Shown: positions 49,062 through 60,067 of the stretch, piece after piece
Layout: each line of letters begins with the position of its first letter
How positions within the stretch are numbered: position 1 is the stretch's first letter
From: Sarcomyxa edulis
Lineage: Eukaryota; Basidiomycota; Agaricomycetes; Agaricales; Mycenaceae
DNA: 64,000 nt
Direction: 5' to 3'
Assembly (NCBI GenBank): GCA_009761415.1
Contig: QUOL01000003.1
Location: 310,001-374,000, forward strand
Notes under the pieces: generated by a model
Seen by the model: the letters and a program-made list of their open reading frames with translations, nothing else
Databases searched by the model: none
What the model was told of the DNA's origin: nothing
Made by a program: the position numbers and the translations under genes

Positions 49062-52000
49062 TCACTGCGGCTGGAAAGCGTCCGAGAAGAGTTCACAAAG
49101 TGCGGGGGGGTAGTTTGGAGGACGTTCGTTCAGCGCGCGTTGTTCTCTTGCGCGTGCTAGGCGAACGTAGGCATAACGCTGGAAGTGGTTAAGCGTCTGT
49201 AAGAACATAACGCCGACCTAGTTACGATGAATATCAGTTAGAAATAGAATAGGAACGTGTTGGAACGAGCCAAAGATACTAGAACGGTCATGAAAACAAG
49301 GTAGACGCACAGGATGTTGACGTAATTGATCGAATATGTCAACTGTCGACTCTCTGACGGCTTCCTTTTGGTGCAGTAAGCCAAAACTCAGGTGCAGCAA
49401 GCCGCCGCCAGGAGACGTCAGATACGCGAGAAGCTGAGTATTGTAATTTTTAGTGACAGCTTGGAGCGTATTATGAATATTTCAGGAAAGACTAACCTCT
49501 ACAATTTGATCGTATGAGCCGAGGTTGTCAGCAAGGGTTCGCATCATAAGAGCAACCTCCCCGTCAGGCATGTTTTTAGCATGCTTGAGGCGAAATAGTT
49601 GATGAAGGACATCGAAACCCGTGATGGAATTCTTGGATTGAGCCTTCTTGAAATCCTACATACGAATAGGAGGTTAAGGTCGGTGGGAAAACGAGATTTC
49701 CACGGAGGAATTAGACGCACTCTGACACAGTATTGATAAGTGTTAGTTTTACGCCAACCTTCGATGCGGCTAGCATTGTTCATTAATTCCTTCATGCCCG
49801 CCGCCTCGTCATTGAATATGATTCCACTGCCTAACTGAGGCGGGCGGTCAGGTAAGTCAGAGAATGGGGTGCTCGGATATCCAATACTAGTTGATCCTAA
49901 TGTTTCTTCCTCGTACCGCGAGGCTAGACGGACGAACCGGATGGCGTACTCTGTGAACCTCGTCCGCACGAGACTCTCTCCAAAATGTGACTCGATAGCA
50001 GAGCGGATCTTCAATGAGCGTTCAAGTTGGAAGAAAGACGGTCATTTGAGAGACTTATATGGATGAAAGAAAGGAGCGAAAGCTCACGTCTTCGATAAAA
50101 ATACTGTCTGCGTTGTCACTTTTAGCCAGAGGCTCCACCTTCTGTCCGGAATCTTTCATATCTTCACTTCCCTGAGAAGTTTCCCTCTTAAGGGTAGAAG
50201 TGCGAGAGAAAAAGGGAATGCCACCCATGCTAGGTCCCGTGGGAGCAGAGGGATAATTGACATGAATATCGTTGGACACAGTCACTTGTCCGGTGCTAAT
50301 ATCCAGGAACAAGTCCCATGAACGCGAGCGCTGAAAGACAGGATTTGTGACACCCGCAATATACGCAGGGCTGCCGAAGAAGCAGATGTGAGACGGCCCG
50401 AAAAAAACAAAGACGAAAGCTCCACATACACCGATTCCCAGTCATCTCTATTATTGAGACTCGCATACGGAAACGCCCGTTCAATGAAGCCCCGTAAGAC
50501 CGATCCGCATCCAGACCCCAACGCACAAGCTGATAGGACGAAAGTAGAGACCTCCCCTGCGGGTCGCTTGTGTCCGAGAAATATTATACGCTTACCAGTC
50601 ACTAACGCATTGAAAAGAATGACAATAGGATGTGTCTGAAAACCATTTACGTGCAGATGCGGATGCAGAGGTCCGGAAACAAGCTGATGGGAATGGAAGA
50701 CTTTCATGAGGGTGATCAAGGAATACTATAGAAATCTAGAGCGTCAGCAAACGCAGGGATTCGGAGAATAGGAAGGTACTCGCTTCGCCAACTTCTTCGG
50801 GGAAGGTGAACAAAGGCATTTTTATAGGCAGCTGATGCCCCTTATACGCAATAGAGGTATGATAGAAATGCGTGTCTTTCCCTATTTCAACGCGCAAATG
50901 TGGGTCGTAGGCAGGGGTCCGAGCAGCGGTTTGAGGCTGAAGATGGCCAGAAGACGAAGACAAGTCTGTCAGAGTCCGTCCGAGCGTCGATGCTAAAGTA
51001 CTAGTTTCCGTCATGGACTTCGCATCTCCACCAACGAGGTCTAGTCCACTCTCATCCCCAACCCACACTGCACTTCCGCCGAGTGTGAACGAGGATTCAG
51101 CAGAGGGTAATTGTCGACTAGAACTATGATGATGTTGATGCTGACTGCCATCGGTGACTGTGGGTTCCTTCTCCTTAGTACCACTCGTACGCTCGGGTTG
51201 ACTGGCATCGGCATGACGCTCCTTGCCACTTTCCCGACGTTGCCGCATGAAGAGATCCTCTTCGAAACTGGAATAAGATTCCCCGGAATTGGTTGGCCGG
51301 TGCCGTGGCCTGGTTCCTCCTGTTACACCAGGTTCCGTTGCAGGCTTGGCTCTCGTGAATTTTTCGGCAAAAATATCTTTGCGTTCGGATGCCCGCATGA
51401 CAATTTTTTCGTGTCGAGTGAGAATTGGGGCCCCAGAGAGATCCATGGCATTGACGGCATCGAAGAGGCGCGCAAGACAATCCTGGGCCTGAGATGGATC
51501 CGAAAAATAATCGTCGAGTGCCATGAGGAGGACGGGCTGGCCGGGACAGAAAGTGGGTAATAGATCAGCATGAAGCGCAATTTTTCTCACTTCGACGATC
51601 CTCCATGACTTGCCTTGAATATCTGGATGAATGGGTGTCGCGTACATATCGCCAACGCTCGTACTTTTGCACCTCTGTTGGACGATTGCCTGTATGAGAA
51701 ACGGATTCGGACGATCTGGAACAGATATCTTAGACACACCTATCCTCAGTCTTGTCCAGTTTGGTCCGCACTAGATTCAAGACACACAACAGATCCTCAT
51801 CGTCCGTCTGCATACTTGCCGGTCCATCCAAGTCAGCATCCGAAGTATCCAAGGCAAGAACCGGCGAAATGGTGTTAAACGGAGTCTGATTGAGGAAGAA
51901 AACTGTCCAGTCGTCGACCTGCGTTTCCGCGCCATCTGGCAGCATCGAATGAACCAAGAGACTACACGCAAAGACGATACTTCAAGATCCTCGCGCCGAA

Positions 52001-52119
52001 GACGAGAAACCGCACTGTACGTACTCTTCATCTATCCCCAAAGGCTGCGGAAACTGATACTTCAACTGCGCTCCAGTGGTGACATGGAACTCGGCGAGGA
52101 GAACGAAGGAGCAGTGCAT
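49062..52119 (-). CDS. AFI1: Arf3-interacting DENN-type protein AFI1
   Basis: Ten exons: 52119-52025, 51961-51740, 51689-51614, 51536-50784, 50725-50430, 50370-50088, 50008-49721, 49655-49497, 49433-49311, 49217-49062, giving 816 residues. Afi1 docks the GTPase Arf3 at the plasma membrane and helps keep polarity. The N-terminal Afi1 docking domain opens with CSFVLLAEFHVTTGAQLKYQ, then LPDGAETQVDDWTVFFLNQ and KVRALAICTRHPFIQIFK. The polarity-axis (SPA/DENN) part has YSLITLMKVFHSHQ, SGPLHPHLHVNG, ALVTGKRIIFLGHKRPAGEV, AYIAGVTNPVF and WDLFLDISTGQV. The C-terminal block is DFKKAQSKNSITGFDVLHQL ... LSFGLLHQKEAVRESTVDIF. Introns 51613-51537 and 50783-50726 are GC-AG; only these boundaries keep frame and family sequence. 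Confidence 0.9.
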
Positions 52120-52674
52120 CTCTTCCAAGAGTCAGAGGATGAAGGCGAAGGATCAGTGGTTAGTATCGTTGACAGTTATGTCAAGTACATAGAAAGAATG
52201 AAGGGCATCACAGCCCTGAAATGAATTACTGCAGGCAAGCGTAAGTCAAGATGCGGTTCTTCGGCAAAGCCTCGAACAAAGACGGGTCATCGCAGCAACA
52301 TCGCAGTAGATGTTGGTCTCGCTTCAGAAACCTTCAGACAAGTGTTGAATAACTATGAGCATAGGTGATATTTGGGTATGTGTGTCTGTACGCAAGATAG
52401 AGCGAGATATATAACTTTCGAGGTACCCAAAAGGACTTCCGAAATAAAGATCCCTCCATGCTGCGATAGAAGCACCTCCCAGGATATCAGACGTATGCAT
52501 AGCAGGTTAGTTCCGATGGTAGAGTAAATGTCCGCGTTTCGCGTCTGTCTCAGAATTTAGATTCAAGAACGAACTTTTTATAAAAGTTCCCCCTGGCCCT
52601 ATAGGATGTGCCACACAGTGATGATGCTGGTCACTATAGGAATCATGACTGTTGATGAACGAAAAAAGTACAGA

Positions 52675-54874
52675 TCAGTTAGTTATCAGATTGACTAAGA
52701 TCGGCAGGCATTGCCAACAGGCTGATAAGACAGAACACGTACGTGAGCCTATCGACAACGGTACAACTACTCCTGAGTTTGAAGAGGTGGTAGTTGAAGC
52801 GCCAGGGGTGCCTGCAGTAGATGTTGTCGATGAACGACCGGAAGAGGATACGGTAGAGCCAGACGTAAGTGATGAAGAGCCAGACGAAGATGATGATGAC
52901 GGAGCACCTGAACCTCCCGCGGCGTCAGAGAGTTGAGCAAAGCCGATGGCTGCTGGGTCGGCGCGGAATACAGAGTATACATTTTTCTGGATCCACATCA
53001 TGCGCAGTCAGTGTGATGTAAGAAGGAATAGCTTCATTGATAGCGCGCACCAAAAATGTGTCACCAACGACCCAGCTGGGGTTCCCTCCACCACTAGTAA
53101 CGCTGCTGCCAAGACTCAAGTCAAAGATTCCACCCAAGCATTGACTACTCGATCCAGGTATCGTCTGCAGAGTCATATCGGCTGAGTTGATGGGCCACGA
53201 TTTGCCTCCAAACGAGAGCGTCACTTCGACGTCGGTGGCACATGCTGATAACATTGATTAGACTCCTGCAGTATGCAGTGCAGTGCAGGAAGACGTACGG
53301 AAAGAGAAGAATCCTTGCATACTACCCGTCAATGCTTGAGAGCCGGGGACAGCATTCCAAATAGCTGCCACACCGTCGGAAGGTCCACCGATAAGAGTCG
53401 TGCCAGTATCGATAGCAGACAATGCCGATGACCCAGTCGAGATCTGTACAGATTTCCCTTGTACAGTGACGGCTAAAAGCAGAGAAATCGACCGTTAGTA
53501 CATTACAAAGGTGTGGCAGGTTATCAAACTTACCACTCATTTCCAGCAGCCAGAACGTCTGGGTTCCACCACTTGTTTGCAAGTCCAAAAACTCGATGTC
53601 CCCAGTGAACAAAGTTGAGTTTGTGCCACCAAGGGTCAAGACGCCTCCAGGCTCTTCATCTTTGACACCCCTCTGGTTTAGGAATCGCGTAAGCCAGAAT
53701 CCCATTTCTGGGGTGGTGAACTGGTTGTTGTTAGCCAGTGCCAACCACCACGGCATCGCTTCGGTCGATGCAATAGCAGGGAATGCGAGCCCCATGATTC
53801 CAGACACAGAGCCATCCAGAAGACCATTAGTCGTCTGATCGACATTTACTACATGTGAACTCCTCATCAATACCCTGATATATCTCGAGTATAACAATGC
53901 ATGTAACGTACGGAAAGTCTGGCCCGAAACGGTGAATCCGGCCATACTGACGGTGTCTGATGCCAAGGTACCCTGTACCGCACCAGACCCATACCTTATG
54001 GTGACAGTCTGACCAGTAGATGCGGACAGAGAGGTAGATTTTGAAGGGTCAAATAATGGGGTATCTAAATTGCAGGTCGAGCACAAGGAGGATGCGACCC
54101 AGAGATCTGACGATCCTGTGTCTAAGATGACATTAAAGGGCTGAGGTCTACATATTATGTGGTTGAGTGCCAGGGCCAGTGCCAATCTATAGGTAGAATG
54201 TACTCACGGAGACCCTATCGTGATGCTCCCGAAGTAACTGGAGTCGCCGTCCTATGATATAGAACGATCAGCGTCTAATTTGCGTGATGTGAAATAACGC
54301 AGAGATGAGATGGAATTGGCGCCGAGAAAAACTTTGAAACAGGTGGCTCTGTGAAGCCCTGGGACTGTCATTGTCTGCCGTACTGTAGTGCGTTGCCAAG
54401 CGGAAAGTGGAAAGGACATCCGCGGCCGTAAGCAATTGCGGCCTACGAGGAGCATGACATCGCAAGCTCATCAGTAGGATCAGTTCTCCACAGTCCCGAC
54501 GATGGACCGTGTCCGACGAACAGGCATCACCGTCGGTGACGTGCGTGGACCAGAGAGGAGTAGCAACGCAGTTTCTTGTCGGTAGGCGAAAATTCTACTA
54601 TATTGACACAATCGACTCGTTCAAAACTCACCTGGTTTGTTATGCTAGAATCTGCCGAACTTGCTCTCTTTCGAATGACACGTTTCGCATTCAACTGTCT
54701 GGAAGCGAGTGTAGGTACCCCATACTTGCCCCGCAAATGTTCCGCAGCAGCAGCATAATGGTCGAGGTCGCGGGGGCCTGATGTTGACCGACGAGTGATC
54801 GGTATATGAAGAGGATCCGCGGCAGCAGAAGCAGACAAAGCAAGGAGAACAGTTGAGATACAGAATGAGAGCAT
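52675..54874 (-). CDS. Secreted pepsin-like aspartic protease (A1) with Ser/Thr-rich tail
   Basis: Seven exons: 54874-54632, 54251-54208, 54147-53912, 53848-53534, 53472-53299, 53244-53051, 52986-52675, giving 505 residues. A signal peptide (STVLLALSASAAA) and a propeptide of about 60 residues come first. The catalytic Asp residues are about D105 (VILDTGSSDLW) and D301 (SAIDTGTTLIGG). The flap region YGSGAVQGTLASDTV and the VGDTFLKNVYSVF stretch are also present. The last about 80 residues are rich in Ser, Thr and Gly and end in a fairly hydrophobic segment, as in GPI-anchored or wall-bound yapsin-like enzymes; the anchor is inferred. The first intron (54631-54252) is 380 bp, far longer than any other here. 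The last few residues could change with one more 3' splice. Confidence 0.9.
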
Positions 54875-56117
54875 TATTGAGAAGATGAAAGAAGAGAAAG
54901 AAGAGGAGAAACGAGTGAGAAAAGTAGTGGCAGGCCTGTGCCAGGAACGTGAGTGTCAAGAGAAATCACAAAGGCCTCTTGGCCCACTTGGCGCAAACAC
55001 AGCCCAAATGTAAGTCCCAAATAACAGCACTGCCGCTCTCACCGCCCAACAACCCGAGTATATTACTACTACCAGATGCTAGTACTAGAACAATCAAGTC
55101 TACTCGACTATCGACGTCGCCATTGTCTTTCAAAGGCCTTCTAGGACGCCCTGCACGACGAGTAGCACGTTTGGTAGACATCTCCGAGCCACCCACCCCC
55201 AGCAGCCTATAGGTGCGTAGCTATGCTTGTACCCTTCATTCTGCTGACTGACAAGTTCTCGGGTACCCGAAATAAACCGAACGGAAATAGTACCGTTTCT
55301 TTTTTTACTTCCGTACTGCGTAAAGTACCGCGGCACTACAACGTTGGATGTACGTGCTGTCGGACTTGCTTCTACTTGCTTGGAGTGCTGCGCATACAGC
55401 TCTTCGAGTCGGCTTTCAATAAGCGCGGTACCATGGGACAGAAGCATTCTATTCCCCGGCATTTGAATGGACATTGACCTCCCGGCGGTTTGAAGCGCGC
55501 ACGGTCGGCCGTTTAACTTCGTTCGATCGAACAAAAGTAAACTGTACAAGCAGCACGAAACAAACGTGCACGCACATATTGGTGAGTACTCATCCTGACT
55601 TACAGTGCGAAGAAAGAGACGTCGCCAAGCAAGACAGCAGTTTCGTCTACGAGTTTGACCCGCGCCAAGAGGGAAGACTGGAGATAATTGCGACCCACTG
55701 CTTAAGCTACTTCGGTATCCCACAGGTTTGCCTGTACCGGCCGTAAAATTGGCATGAAGCGGAAGAACGAAAATGGAGGCAGACCGGACCCATCAGCATC
55801 TTCCAATTTTCGTAACACAGCGTTGAATCCAAGGGGATGTCAGCTTGTTAACTTATGACCTGAGGCCGTCCTCTGTCCTTGACTCACTGGAGTATGTGCA
55901 TTGTTCATGCCAAGCGTGGTTCTTGGTCCGACCTCTTCTCTCACCGACTGTTTGATCGCCATCTAGACTAGACTGTGGCCTGTTCTCCTCCAAGTCGGAT
56001 GATCGATGATTACATTCACGACTAAACGCAAAATATTATAGTTGATGAAAGCTACATTTATGAACCATGTAATCAAATGCAATGCGATGTCCATAATGTC
56101 TATAACCCGCTCACTCG
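54875..56117. other. Gene-poor stretch with one orphan frame
   Basis: The longest frame is at 55130-55723 (minus, 197 codons), with a helical piece (RLEELYAQHSKQVEASPTA) but no recognisable domain. An overlapping frame contains AT-hook-like GRPRRP at about 55145. I cannot make a consistent spliced gene from these. Confidence 0.4.
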
Positions 56118-57552
56118 TCACTCGTAGATATTCATGAAAGCAAAAGCAAAGTACGCTTGCTGAAACGCGTCGGGGTTTTCTGCTGCATATTCTGGAAAGA
56201 GCAATGACGCCAGATATTTGAGTCTGAGAGATATGACGAAAACGAGATACGACGAAAACAAGAAAACTTACCGTCACATGTACCTGGGCAATTATAATTA
56301 TCATAACTATCTGCGCCAGCCCATCTGCCGCCTGGAAGATACGAACAAGAACTGTAAGTGGCGAGGTACATCTAGGATGCGGGACTGCACTGACATATAT
56401 CGACATTGAGAAGAATGTTATTGGGACCGAAGTAGGTGTTGAAGTCGCAGTACGTGTTCGGGAAGTACGCCGTGGGAGTTCCCTGTAGAATGGCGGTGAT
56501 CAGAAAGGTGACTCCAGCAGGAGCATAAGGACGCACCCATGCAGTAGTATTGATAGTCTTGGCTGACTTTGCTGCATCAGAAGGAAGAGTCTTGTCACGA
56601 TTGGGCCAGAACCAGATCTTGATGAAGGTCTTGGTACGCTCCATGGCATATCTGTTGACAAAATTATCGTCAATTCAAAATTCCGAAAAACACTTGAAGG
56701 TACTGACACGCCGCCGATGTTCTGGTTGAAACCAGCACCGTAGCTGTTGGCTGTCTTGGATTGAACGACGCAGCCATGATAGCCTATGTCGCCTGTAGTT
56801 GCACCGCAATCCGTTGCTAGAACAGCTCTGATTATGTTGTCAGTGACAGGAAGCCCAGGGTCACAGAAGGTCGACATACCCAGTTTGATTTGTTCCCGGA
56901 GATGGAATAGTACATCCTGTATGAAGGAGACGTTGAGCGCAAGGTTCACGACAAGACTATGTTCGAGGATTACCTCTGGAAGTATGAAGAGTCATATAAT
57001 TTGCGGTCTGGGTATTGACTCCCTCGATTATATCGACCTCTCCCTGATTAATCGTTCATTGAGAGTGATGCTACAGTCATAGAATGATCAGGGGGCATAC
57101 ATTGGTAGGAGAGTTAGCACCAGCCTCCCAAACGGAAGGCCAAGTACCACATCCTGTAGGCATATGTGTGATGCTGAATCTACAAGTCCAGCAACTCGGT
57201 CAGCGAGTAAGAGACAGGGGAGAAGTGAGACTTACACTGCAACATGAGTCGTGAAGGTCTTTGTCGATTTAAGTCTGACAGAAGGTCGACCAACAGACGT
57301 AGTTGCGTTATATACATTGGTGTGGTCTGCCCGAATAACGAATAGACTATCAGTATAGAATGACAGATGCTTCGTCTGCGCAGTGGCTTTATCGACGTAG
57401 TCGACAAAACCGCCGGTTGGGTCGGTGATGTTCTGGTAATTAAAGAAGGTGTTGAAGCCATTTCCGACTACTTTGGCGGTCCGAGAGTACTTTGCAGCGA
57501 GTGCTATGTGGGCTAAGGGAGCGACGATGAGAGTCAGAGATAGAAACTTCAT
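56118..57552 (-). CDS. Secreted GH16 beta-glucanase (laminarinase-like)
   Basis: Nine exons: 57552-57236, 57179-57101, 57043-56974, 56916-56880, 56827-56708, 56651-56537, 56482-56395, 56331-56272, 56191-56118, giving 319 residues. A signal peptide (LTLIVAPLAHIALA) leads into the jelly-roll domain: FNTFFNYQNITDPTGGFVDY, HMPTGCGTWPSVWEAG and the catalytic ExDxxE motif as GEVDIIEG (E134, D136, E139). MTLHTSRGCTIP, FNQNIGGVYAME, KIWFWP, GTPTAYFPNTYCDF and CGRWAGADSYDNYNCPGTC follow. These blocks place it with fungal GH16 enzymes acting on beta-1,3(1,4 or 1,6)-glucans, in wall remodelling or glucan degradation. Exon 4 is only 37 nt. Two short 3' exons complete the C-terminal helix (NPDAFQQAYFAFAFMNIYE). 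Confidence 0.92.
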
Positions 57553-57876
57553 GACTTTCGGAGGGAGGTGGGGTAACGCAGGTTGATTTCGGGAAATGAA
57601 ACGAAGCTGCGAGCATTATGGGCGTGCAGTGTACAGGGGTTCTACCAAGAGCCTCCAGGGCTTTACTGCCTTCCGCTACATATAAATGTTATGGAGCTCT
57701 CCGGACTTGGCAAAATGGATTTGAAATATTGAACGCTGTTGCCAAGCATGTCACAACAAACGCCCACGATCTAGCTAAAACGTGGCAGACTTGCCACACT
57801 TTCATCAGTTTTTGTATACAATTCATGTGAATACGGACTCGAATAAGATAACGACGAAGAAGAAGAAGAAATGTGC
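57553..57876. other. Spacer between GH16 and Zn2Cys6 factor 2
   Basis: This is 324 bp holding the GH16 promoter and the end of the factor 2 gene. A TTTATATG element on the minus strand near 57680 could serve as TATA box. A short GAA run lies near 57856-57870. Confidence 0.4.
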
Positions 57877-60067
57877 CTATTGACAAACCACATAGGCCTC
57901 TTGAATCTGCGCAAGTTGGTAGCCTATGTACGGAAATTTCAGGACATCACTCATGACTTCAAGGTAAACCCAATGAGTTGACTTACGCATCAAGGGGCAG
58001 CTGTCTGACAAGCGAGACATAGCCACCAAAGCATGTTCGAGCATTGAGATGAAGTTCTCCTCGCTGTGGCGAGGGTCGCTATAGGCTCTCGCCTTCAAGG
58101 CATGTATCTCGTCTATCAACACCTGAGATGCTGATACCCAGACCGTCTGTGGTAGAAACTGTGCATTAGCCAAAATCGTGAACAAGGAGTTGTTACACTC
58201 ACACCCATGATTGGGTTTATATACGCAAATTCACGGAGCGATACAGCAGCAACCATGCCGAGAATGGTTTGTGCCGCCGTGAGACGTTTGCTTTCAGAAT
58301 TGCTACCGTGAACAAAAGTAGAGTGGAGTTGAATGGTAGCAGCGTAGCAAATGCTATGCGCTACAAGAATTGTACGCGTCATGCCTTGGGTCGCATGCCT
58401 GAGTTGATCAAGGGCGATGAGGGATTTCCGAAACCTATCAATGGTGTTGTCTAACTGTACGAAGGACGCATTGAAAATGTTGGCTTCTTCACGTGGCATA
58501 TCTTGAGAACAAGCGAGGTGAATAATCCGCGGGTAATAATTCAGCGGAAACTTACTGGGTTTCCATTTGTGTGCGAGATCGTAGGCACGATACCACAGAA
58601 GTGCAGCTTTGGCGTGCATGGCCAGAGGCGAGTTATAGCTCATAGCCTCAGTTCTATCAAGGGGATCCCGCAGAAACTTCTCGACCGTGTAGATACTGCT
58701 TAGGTTCAACGGCAGAAGCCCCTGGATAAAATCATTGATTTGTTGAAGTCAATGGGAAGACAGCAACGAAAGAAGATCAGAACGCACCTGCTCATAAGTC
58801 TGGATCTCCAAAGGCCACGGGGTATCAATCTGGACAGCGGGTACATCAGATGGATAAGCCACATTGGGTGGCGCACCTAGCGCTACAGCCCATGATTGAT
58901 CTAATATAAACGCGGACCAGAATACGCGAATTCTCTCTCCCTCCTCTATACTGTTCTGGGGCTGGCCCAATAATGACAACGCAGAGGCGTCCGGACGCCC
59001 AGTTCGAATCTTATTGAGAGCGCTACTGACACTGATAGAGATAGCAGCACTGACATGATACTTACCCTCCAAAAATCGACCGTATGCAAAGAAGTAGTGT
59101 GCAAGAAGGATTTCAGATTGGAGAGCGTGTACAATCCTTTGTGGGTGTTGATTGTTCGAAAGAGCAGTGGCAGTCTCATGTAACGCGCGAGGTAAGAGAT
59201 TCTGCTCGAGAGATTGAGAGGAGGAGCGAGCGAGGTGAGCTCCTAGAAGATAGACAGTGAAAAGAACACATGGAGCTGGGCGGGAGGAATGGCCTGCTGG
59301 GGCGGCATGCAAAGCCGCGATACGAAATCGGACCGGATCGAGGAAAAATCCAAATTCGGACGCATAAAGTAGGAAGGAGTCCACCCTATCGAAGGTATTT
59401 AGAAGGTATGAAGATTTTATGAGAATATATCGAGTGGTGCCTACAAGCTTTGAGCATCATTTGTGACAGGTTCTCCGGATATCCACCACGAGTTTGAAGA
59501 TGGTAGTTGGCTGGAGCGTATACTGACAACTTGCACAGTCTGCGATACTATAAATTGGAGGATCATATGTGGACATTATCCGTGAGATCAAGCCTAAGGA
59601 TGTATACGTACGTGAGGAGTTGTGCCCCTGGGTGGAAGACCAAGACGATACCACACCGTATGGATTGTGTAACTGAACGGAAGAAGGGGTCTCCTCAGGG
59701 TGCTCCAGTTCATAAATACGCGCCTCGACTCGAGATATATCTTCTTCCAAGATCTGTATCCGGGAGCGAGCTTGCCCGGACATATACTCGCAGTCATCAG
59801 TCTTGTTAACACGAAGACATTGACCGCAAACCGGGCGAACGCCGTCGCATCTCTGGAGAAAGGGGAAAAATCTAAGTTCGTCAAAACGAATCGAGCACAA
59901 AGTTCTGAACAGACCATTTTAAGACGCCTGAGAGCGGAGCGTCATTTAGATATCAGATAAGCAGTATTTAGAGCAATGAAGACATACCTGCAATTTAGGC
60001 ATGCACGTCCTCGCTGAAGATTCGATGATGAGGCACCAGAAGAGTCTTCCGAGGGTTTGACAGACAT
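57877..60067 (-). CDS. Zn2Cys6 fungal-specific transcription factor 2
   Basis: Nine exons: 60067-59988, 59927-59915, 59852-59612, 59547-59445, 59385-58788, 58721-58556, 58501-58203, 58146-57987, 57923-57877, giving 568 residues. The zinc cluster has Cys at about 23, 26, 33, 40, 43 and 52 (ACLNCRRLKMRCDGVRPVC ...). A short coiled-coil (RIQILEEDISRVEARIYELE) follows. The regulatory domain has DSFLLYASEFGFFLDPVRF, LFTVYLLGAHL, GRFLEGKYHVSAAI, ERIRVFWSAFILDQSWAV and the end YQLAQIQEAYVVCQ. As in factor 1, exon 2 is a 13-nt microexon at the same place in the zinc cluster. Shared exon layout and sequence mark the two as paralogues. The start at 60067 gives a short Ser-rich lead, as in factor 1. Confidence 0.9.
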
